The translations under genes and the position numbers were made by a program. Shown one piece after another: positions 5,608 to 10,155 of a stretch of DNA of 10,155 nucleotides. This DNA comes from Dehalococcoidia bacterium. Its GTDB lineage: Bacteria > Chloroflexota > Dehalococcoidia > JAUSJJ01. The notes below the pieces were generated by a model. That model saw nothing but the letters and a program-made list of their open reading frames with translations, did not search any database and was not told the origin of the DNA. The DNA is taken from assembly GCA_030647705.1 (NCBI GenBank), contig JAUSJJ010000141.1:1-10155 (forward strand), in the 5' to 3' direction. Positions within the stretch are counted from its first letter, which is position 1; the number at the start of each line of letters is the position of its first letter.

Positions 5608-6006
5608 ATGACGTTAAGTGACCCTATAGCTGATATGCTGACCAGGATCAGGAACGCCGCCATGGCCCGGCTTGATTTTGTGACTGTACCCTCGTCCAAG
5701 ATCAAGATCGCCGTGCTCAAGATACTCAAGGAAGAAGGCTTCGTCCGGGACTACGAGGTCTTGAGAGGCGCTGGGCAGCGTTCGATAAAGGTGTATCTCG
5801 CCTACGCTGAGAAGAAGAAGTCGCTGGTCACCAATCTGGAGCGGGTCAGCAAGCCCGGCCTCAGGGTGTATGTGGGCAAGACGGAGATACCGCGCGTCTA
5901 TGGCGGCATGGGCGTCGCCATATTGTCCACTCCCGCGGGGATCATGACCGGCGAACAGGCCCACCGTAAGGGGCTTGGCGGTGAAATACTGTGTTACGTA
6001 TGGTAA
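5608..6006 (+). CDS. rpsH: 30S ribosomal protein S8 (uS8)
   Basis: uS8 binds helix 21 of 16S rRNA early in assembly; in E. coli it also represses the spc operon by binding its mRNA near rplE. The product from ATG at 5608 is 132 residues, the normal size, opening MTLSDPIADMLTRIRNA as expected. Other signatures are VPSSKIKIAVLKILKEEGFV (27-46), VSKPGLRVYVG, and the C-terminal GGMGVAILSTPAGIMT motif followed by HRKGLGGEILCYVW. A GTG at 5596 in frame would add four residues, but GGAGGAG at 5598-5604 just ahead of 5608 fixes the ATG. It lies 36 nt after rpsN. No obvious S8-type operator is seen at the rplX-rplE junction, which has no untranslated room. Confidence 0.96.
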   Translation: MTLSDPIADMLTRIRNAAMARLDFVTVPSSKIKIAVLKILKEEGFVRDYEVLRGAGQRSIKVYLAYAEKKKSLVTNLERVSKPGLRVYVGKTEIPRVYGGMGVAILSTPAGIMTGEQAHRKGLGGEILCYVW

Positions 6007-6027
6007 AACATAACGGGGGCACCCACT

Positions 6028-6579
6028 ATGTCTAGGATCGGGCGTAAGCCCATAGAAGTTCCGAAAACCGTTCAGGTGACCATCAAGGACAACCTGGTCA
6101 CCACCAAAGGTCCTCTGGGTGAGCTGGTACGCCAGATACACCCGGAGATGAAGCTCGCCCTGGAGCAGGGGGTGCTTTCGGTGTCAAGGCCTACCGATGG
6201 GATTTCGCATCGATCCCTTCATGGTTTGACCAGAAGCCTCCTGGCCAACATGGTGGAAGGGGTGAGCAAGGGCTTCCAGCGCAAACTGGAGCTCTCCGGC
6301 GTCGGCTACAGGGTACAGAAGGCCGGTGACGGGTTGACCATGCAGGTCGGGTTCACCCATCCTGTGGAGGTGAAGCCGCCGGTGGGCATCACCTTCGCCG
6401 TCGAGGGGACCACCAAGATCACCATCTCCGGCATCGACAAAGAGGTGGTGGGGGAGACCGCGGCCCGTATCCGTGGGGTGAGGCCGCCGAACCCTTACAG
6501 CGGCAAAGGCGTCAAGTATTCCGACGAACAGGTACGTCGTAAGGCAGGCAAGGCCGGCAAGATCGGCGCCAAGAGATAA
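6028..6579 (+). CDS. rplF: 50S ribosomal protein L6 (uL6)
   Basis: uL6 supports the region of the sarcin-ricin loop and the factor-binding site of the 50S subunit. The 183-residue product has the expected two-repeat architecture. The N-terminus MSRIGRKPIEVPKTVQV is canonical. The middle has LLANMVEGVSKGFQRKLELS (71-90) and GVGYRVQ. The C-terminal half has ITISGIDKEVVGETAARIR and the rRNA-binding loop RPPNPYSGKGVKYSDE (150-165), ending with a basic tail of Lys, Ala and Gly. The ATG at 6028 follows GGGGG at 6015-6019, eight bases ahead. It is 21 nt after rpsH and 18 nt before rplR. Confidence 0.96.
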   Translation: MSRIGRKPIEVPKTVQVTIKDNLVTTKGPLGELVRQIHPEMKLALEQGVLSVSRPTDGISHRSLHGLTRSLLANMVEGVSKGFQRKLELSGVGYRVQKAGDGLTMQVGFTHPVEVKPPVGITFAVEGTTKITISGIDKEVVGETAARIRGVRPPNPYSGKGVKYSDEQVRRKAGKAGKIGAKR

Positions 6580-6597
6580 TCAGAGAGGTCGTTTACT

Positions 6598-6996
6598 TTG
6601 GCAGTACTTACTTACATAATGCGGAAGATCAAGGCCCAGAGAGAGCCGGGGCTTGCCAGAATGAGGCGGCACCGGAGGGTCAGGGCCAAGGTCAGTGGTA
6701 CGGCGGAAAGGCCGCGGCTGGGCGTGTTTCGCAGCGTGAATGAAATATACGTCCAGGCTATCGATGATGTTTCCGGGCGCACGCTGGCTCAGGCTTCGTC
6801 CAATGAACCCGAACTGCGAGAGAAGTGCAAGGGCAAGAACAAGACGGAGCAGGCCAAGCTGGTGGGCGCTCTGGTAGCCATGCGCGCCAAGGAGAAGGGG
6901 ATTGCCAAGGTATCCTTTGATCGCGGAGGCTTCCTGTATCACGGCCGGGTCAAGGCCCTGGCGGATGCAGCTCGAGAAGGGGGGCTACTGTTCTGA
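6598..6996 (+). CDS. rplR: 50S ribosomal protein L18 (uL18)
   Basis: uL18 binds 5S rRNA and, with uL5, carries it into the central protuberance. Core signatures are [20 protein letters not shown] (23-42), [15 protein letters not shown] (43-57), the segment [20 protein letters not shown] (81-100), and the C-terminal [20 protein letters not shown] (107-126) followed by EGGLLF. The product from TTG at 6598 is 132 residues, about ten more than usual. GAGAGGT at 6583-6589 is eight bases ahead of the TTG, whereas the in-frame ATG at 6619 has no SD, so the longer form is preferred; the true start is the least certain point here. Its TGA overlaps the rpsE ATG by one base (TGATG), implying coupling. 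Confidence 0.93.
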   Translation: MAVLTYIMRKIKAQREPGLARMRRHRRVRAKVSGTAERPRLGVFRSVNEIYVQAIDDVSGRTLAQASSNEPELREKCKGKNKTEQAKLVGALVAMRAKEKGIAKVSFDRGGFLYHGRVKALADAAREGGLLF

Positions 6997-7535
6997 TGGC
7001 CAGTACTGCTGTTAGACCAAGGGGTAGGGAGACCAGGGAGCCGGAGCTTTCGGAGAAGCTGGTCTCTATCAACAGGGTATCCAAGGTAGTCAAGGGAGGG
7101 CGACGCTTCAGCTTCAGTGCCCTGGTGGTGGTGGGCGATGAGAACGGCCATGTGGGTGTGGGCATGGGCAAGGCAAACGAAGTGCCCGAGGCCATCCGCA
7201 AAGGCGGCGTCGAGGCTAGGAGGAACCTGATCACCGTCCCGCTACGCAACGAGACTATTCCCCACGAAGTCAGCGCCAAGTTCGGGGCAGCCCAGGTGCT
7301 GCTCAAGCCGGCGCTGCCCGGCACGGGGATCATTGCCGGGGGTGGGCTGCGGGCGGTAGTACAGATGGCGGGGATCAAGAACATCCTCTCGAAGTCTTTT
7401 AAGTCGTCTAATCCTATCAATGTGGTCAAAGCCACGTTGGTGGCGCTGCAGCAGTTGAATGTGGCGGAGGAAAGGCGGTCGCAGCGGCTGCTCAAGGCCA
7501 AGGCCATCACGGAGAAACAAGTCAAGTCAAGGTAG
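6996..7535 (+). CDS. rpsE: 30S ribosomal protein S5 (uS5)
   Basis: uS5 lies at the mRNA entry channel with uS3 and uS4 and affects decoding fidelity. The 179-residue product has normal length. The N-terminal double-stranded RNA binding fold is evident from [20 protein letters not shown] (19-38), then [20 protein letters not shown] (40-59) and [10 protein letters not shown]. The C-terminal domain shows [20 protein letters not shown] (88-107), [20 protein letters not shown] (108-127) and the [14 protein letters not shown] helix. The ATG at 6996 overlaps the rplR stop; a G-rich AAGGGGGG at 6978-6985 is the likely SD. In most S10-spc operons rpmD would follow; here an 80-nt spacer leads straight to rplO. 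Confidence 0.96.
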   Translation: MASTAVRPRGRETREPELSEKLVSINRVSKVVKGGRRFSFSALVVVGDENGHVGVGMGKANEVPEAIRKGGVEARRNLITVPLRNETIPHEVSAKFGAAQVLLKPALPGTGIIAGGGLRAVVQMAGIKNILSKSFKSSNPINVVKATLVALQQLNVAEERRSQRLLKAKAITEKQVKSR

Positions 7536-7542
7536 AGTGAAG

Positions 7543-7595
7543 GAGAGCGTTCCAGCGCCCCTCCCCGGCGGGACTGCGCATCGCTCTCGAACGCT
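7543..7595 (+). promoter_or_regulatory. Candidate structured RNA element between rpsE and rplO
   Basis: In the spacer 7536-7615, GAGAGCG (7543-7549) is a perfect inverted repeat of CGCTCTC (7582-7588). The overlapping AGCGTTC (7546-7552) is equally a perfect inverted repeat of GAACGCT (7589-7595), so the two seven-pair stems exclude each other. Inside lie GCGC with GCGC (7555-7558 and 7576-7579) and TCCC-CGGC-GGGA (7562-7573), which can stack into one long hairpin with the first stem. No T-run follows, so it does not look like a terminator. The rplO SD (GAGGT, 7605-7609) lies just beyond. A leader controlling rplO is the simplest guess; a role is not shown. Confidence 0.4.
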
Positions 7596-7615
7596 TCCAG
7601 TGAAGAGGTACTAAG

Positions 7616-8059
7616 GTGCAACAGCACGATTTACACCCTGCTCCCGGCTCAAGGCACAAGAGAAAGCGAGTGGGCCGGGGCTTGGGCAGCGGTCACGGGA
7701 CATACTCAGGCCGCGGCATGAAGGGCCAGAAAGCCCGCTCCGGCGACAATATCCCGCCCCGTTTTGAAGGCGGCCAGCTTCCCATCGTGAGGCGCATTCC
7801 CACCAAGCGCGGATTCTTCAATCCCTTCAGGACGGAGTACTCCGTGGTCAATGTATCGAGTCTGAACCAGTTCGAGCCGAACACGGAGGTGACTCCGGAT
7901 ACCCTGGTGGCTACGGGACTGGTGCGCTCGTTGAAACTGCCGGTGAAGATCCTGGCCAACGGGGAAATCGACCGGCCACTGACAGTGAAGGCGACCAAGT
8001 TCTCTCAGGCGGCCAAAGACAAGATTGAAGCGGCCGGCGGAAAAACCGAGGAGATTTAG
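7616..8059 (+). CDS. rplO: 50S ribosomal protein L15 (uL15)
   Basis: uL15 is a 50S assembly protein with a long glycine- and arginine-rich N-terminal arm that threads into 23S rRNA, plus a globular C-terminal domain. The 147 residues match the family length. The arm reads [20 protein letters not shown] (7-26), then [13 protein letters not shown] (31-43), all canonical. It is followed by [20 protein letters not shown] (50-69) and, near the end, VKILANGEI and [20 protein letters not shown]. The start is GTG at 7616, with AAGAGGT at 7603-7609 ahead of it. It follows the structured spacer that occupies the usual place of rpmD, and ends 14 nt before secY. Confidence 0.96.
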   Translation: MQQHDLHPAPGSRHKRKRVGRGLGSGHGTYSGRGMKGQKARSGDNIPPRFEGGQLPIVRRIPTKRGFFNPFRTEYSVVNVSSLNQFEPNTEVTPDTLVATGLVRSLKLPVKILANGEIDRPLTVKATKFSQAAKDKIEAAGGKTEEI

Positions 8060-8073
8060 CTACCAGGAGAGCC

Positions 8074-9453
8074 ATGGCCACGTATCAGGCTACCCAGAGA
8101 CAATCCAGACCCAGGCTGGTCCAGGCAATGATAGATGCCTTCCATCAGTCTGACCTCCGGAACAAGCTGCTGTTCACCGCGGCTATTCTGGTGGTGTTCC
8201 GGTTTGTGGCGCACGTGCCGGTGCCCGGAGTGAATACCCAGGCCCTGGCGGATGTGTTCGAGCAGAACCAGTTGCTGGGCATGCTCGACCTGTTCAGCGG
8301 CGGCGCCATGAGGAACCTGAGCATTGCCGCCATGGGCGTCTATCCCTACATCACATCATCCATTATCATGCAGTTGCTGCTGCCGGTTATCCCGCAGCTC
8401 GCGGCGCTGTCCAAGGAGGGTGAGGCGGGTAGGCATAAGCTGAACCTCTATACACACTGGTTGACGGTGCCCCTGGCACTGCTTCAGGGATACGGGCAAC
8501 TTGTGCTGCTCAGCAGGGCGGGAGCCATCACCGGCGTGGGACTGAGCGGGCCCGACCTGCTTCCGACGATCGCCATGCTGTTCTCCATGGCCGCCGGCAC
8601 CATGTTCCTGGTCTGGCTGGGTGAGCGCATAACCGAGAACGGCATCGGCAACGGCATTTCTATCATCATCTTCGGCGGCATAGTCGCCGGCCTGCCCCAG
8701 ATGATCGTACAGGGCCTGGCTACCGGCACGACGGTGCTGGGCAGCATATTCAATCCGGGCACTATTGTGTTTGTGCTGCTCGGGCTGGCGGTGGTGGTGG
8801 CGGTGGTTATTTTCACCGAGGCGCACAGGCGCATTCCGGTGCAGTACGCCCGCAGCATGTTCCGGGGGGGCCGGATGTACCGGCAGTCCGGCGGGACTCA
8901 CATACCCCTGCGCGTCAACATGGCGGGCATGATCCCGCTCATCTTTGCCATGTCCATTATTATCTTCCCCGGCACTGTGGCCAGCTACTTTGTGGCAGCG
9001 CCGGGCACGGTCGATCCGTCGATTGGACAGCAGATAGCCGGCGCCATCGCCGATTTCTTCAACCCCAGCGGCAGCATTCTGGGAGGCTTGCCCTACTGGG
9101 GCCTGTTCTTCCTGCTTTCGGTGGGGTTCACCTTCTTCTACGTCATGGTTATCTTCCAGCAGCAGAACCTGGCTGAGACCCTGCAGAAGAACGGCGGCTT
9201 CATCCCGGGTATCCGGCCGGGGAAGGCCACCCAGGAGTATCTGAACCGAGTGGTGACCCGCATTACCTGGGGCGGCGCGTTGTTCTTGGGCATCGTAGCC
9301 ATCATGCCTTTTATAGCGGCCAAGGCCACCAATGTGCAGGCGCTGCAGCTCAGCAGTATCGCTTTGCTGATTGTGGTCGGTGTGGTGCTGGACACCATGC
9401 GCCAGTTGGAGGCGCAGCTCCTGATGCGGCATTACGAAGGCTTTATCAAGTAG
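8074..9453 (+). CDS. secY: Protein translocase subunit SecY
   Basis: SecY is the channel subunit of the SecYEG translocon in the cytoplasmic membrane. The 459-residue protein, slightly longer than the common 420-450, shows the expected ten hydrophobic segments, the first near 31-47 and the last near 424-440. Conserved motifs are HVPVPGVN (47-54); the plug and second helix area GMLDLFSGGAMRNLSIAAMG (69-88) followed by YPYITSSIIMQLL; GERITENGIGNGISIIIFGG (183-202); the cytoplasmic loop RRIPVQYARSMF (252-263); NMAGMIPLIFAMSI (282-295); and FIPGIRPGKATQEYLN (376-391). The ATG at 8074 has AGGAG at 8065-8069, four bases ahead. It sits at the end of the spc-type segment, as in most bacteria, linking membrane export capacity to ribosome synthesis. 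Confidence 0.97.
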   Translation: MATYQATQRQSRPRLVQAMIDAFHQSDLRNKLLFTAAILVVFRFVAHVPVPGVNTQALADVFEQNQLLGMLDLFSGGAMRNLSIAAMGVYPYITSSIIMQLLLPVIPQLAALSKEGEAGRHKLNLYTHWLTVPLALLQGYGQLVLLSRAGAITGVGLSGPDLLPTIAMLFSMAAGTMFLVWLGERITENGIGNGISIIIFGGIVAGLPQMIVQGLATGTTVLGSIFNPGTIVFVLLGLAVVVAVVIFTEAHRRIPVQYARSMFRGGRMYRQSGGTHIPLRVNMAGMIPLIFAMSIIIFPGTVASYFVAAPGTVDPSIGQQIAGAIADFFNPSGSILGGLPYWGLFFLLSVGFTFFYVMVIFQQQNLAETLQKNGGFIPGIRPGKATQEYLNRVVTRITWGGALFLGIVAIMPFIAAKATNVQALQLSSIALLIVVGVVLDTMRQLEAQLLMRHYEGFIK

Positions 9454-9496
9454 ATTAGTCCAAGCACTTTCAAGGAATCGCGGAGGCAACCACAGT

Positions 9497-10141
9497 TTGT
9501 ATCTGATCCTTCTGGGCGCGCCGGGGGCGGGCAAGGGAACGCAGGCAGTCACCCTGACCAGGGAGTTGGGTCTGGTACAGATATCTTCGGGCGACCTCTT
9601 TCGGGAGGCGCAGAAGAAGGGCGCCGAACTGGGGCTGCTGGCCAAGTCGTACATGGAAAAGGGGGCGTTGGTCCCCGATGAGATAACCATCAAGATGATC
9701 CTGGAACGCCTGGCGGCGCCCGATTGCGCCAGGGGCTGTATCCTGGACGGGTTTCCCAGGACGCTGGAACAGGCCCGGGGGCTGGAACAAGCCCTGGCCA
9801 AACAGAAGAAGAGCATCGATAAGGTACTGTACATTAAAGTGTCCACCGAGGAGTTGATCAAGAGGCTGAGCGGACGGTGGATCTGCCGGAACTGTCAGAC
9901 GCCGTATCACGTGGTCAACAATCCGCCGAAGGTCGCCGGAAAGTGCGATGCCTGCGGTGGAGAGTTGTATCAGCGCGCTGACGATACGGTGGAGACGGCC
10001 AGGAAGCGGCTGGATGTGTACTTCGCGCAGACTGCTCCGCTGATCGATTACTACCGCAAGGCAGGCAAGCTGGTAGAAGTGAACGGCGACAGAGGCATCG
10101 AAGAGGTGGCCCGAGAGTCTCTGGCCGCGTTGAGTCAGTAA
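9497..10141 (+). CDS. adk: Adenylate kinase, zinc-lid type
   Basis: Adenylate kinase interconverts ATP and AMP with two ADP in the cytoplasm. The 214-residue product is the long form. It begins MYLILLGAPGAGKGTQAVTL with the P-loop GAPGAGKGT (7-15), then SSGDLFR of the AMP-binding region (30-36) and DGFPRTLEQA (84-93). The lid domain (about 121-160) opens with RLSGRWIC and has four cysteines (130, 133, 150, 153) that should bind a structural zinc, as in many Gram-positive and thermophilic enzymes. DDTVETARKRLDVY (162-175) completes the active site. The start is TTG at 9497, with CGGAGG at 9481-9486 ten bases ahead; the protein begins right at the conserved first strand, so no other start is plausible. 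It follows secY by 43 nt; the 14 bases after its TAA show nothing definite. Confidence 0.97.
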   Translation: MYLILLGAPGAGKGTQAVTLTRELGLVQISSGDLFREAQKKGAELGLLAKSYMEKGALVPDEITIKMILERLAAPDCARGCILDGFPRTLEQARGLEQALAKQKKSIDKVLYIKVSTEELIKRLSGRWICRNCQTPYHVVNNPPKVAGKCDACGGELYQRADDTVETARKRLDVYFAQTAPLIDYYRKAGKLVEVNGDRGIEEVARESLAALSQ

Positions 10142-10155
10142 TAGTTAACGAGTCA

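Noticed and set aside
7537..7614. Remnant of rpmD in the rpsE-rplO spacer
   Set aside because: The 25-codon frame shows no resemblance to uL30 in its residues; it is better regarded as spacer or mini-ORF.
6950..7627. Minus-strand open frame of 225 codons opposite rpsE
   Set aside because: Opposite a certain gene, Ser/Ala/Leu-rich and without any family signature.
9454..9496. Terminator or promoter between secY and adk
   Set aside because: The 43-nt spacer has no inverted repeat with T-run and no recognisable -35/-10 pair; only the adk Shine-Dalgarno is seen.
8356..9861. Minus-strand open frame of 501 codons opposite secY and adk
   Set aside because: Its His-, Asp- and Gln-rich middle is the antisense image of the hydrophobic SecY codons; no recognisable domain or supporting start context.

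Overview
The window is a long, one-strand segment of the bacterial S10-spc ribosomal protein operon. In order it holds the end of rplD, then rplW, rplB, rpsS, rplV, rpsC, rplP, rpmC, rpsQ, rplN, rplX, rplE, rpsN (zinc type), rpsH, rplF, rplR, rpsE, rplO, secY and adk. The DNA is GC-rich and nearly every base is coding. No promoter, intrinsic terminator, RNA gene or mobile element was seen, so the genes are probably read as one transcript that starts upstream and continues past adk. No stretch over 300 bases lacks a gene.

The host is a bacterium. Several traits together suggest Chloroflexota, perhaps an uncultured Dehalococcoidia: the gene order, the zinc-type uS14, the C-terminal zinc ribbon on uL24, a zinc-lid adenylate kinase following secY, and protein sequences resembling what I recall of that group. 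This placement is an inference of moderate confidence. Start codons are unusual: by my start choices only 8 of 19 genes begin with ATG, the rest using GTG or TTG, most behind strong Shine-Dalgarno (SD) sequences.

Layout. 1-2819 is the S10 part (uL4 end, uL23, uL2, uS19, uL22, uS3), and 2806-4560 continues with uL16, uL29, uS17, uL14 and uL24. 4560-7535 holds uL5, uS14, uS8, uL6, uL18 and uS5, and 7616-8059 uL15. The operon then passes to protein export (SecY, 8074-9453) and nucleotide balance (Adk, 9497-10141). Many junctions are translationally coupled: rplV/rpsC abut, rpsC/rplP overlap by 14 nt, rplX/rplE and rplR/rpsE overlap by one base, and rplN/rplX are one base apart.

The points worth a second look are these. 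uL5 carries an N-terminal extension of about 87 residues, rich in Lys, Glu, Ala and Pro, that cannot be explained by a wrong start. rpmD (uL30) is missing from its usual place between rpsE and rplO, where there is instead an 80-nt spacer with alternative inverted repeats. Two other unusually long spacers (rpsS-rplV, 123 nt; rpmC-rpsQ, 124 nt) also hold inverted repeats and short open frames. The SD of rplN sits in the loop of a six-base-pair hairpin that begins inside the rpsQ stop codon. None of these is proven to be regulatory; they are candidates for RNA-level control.
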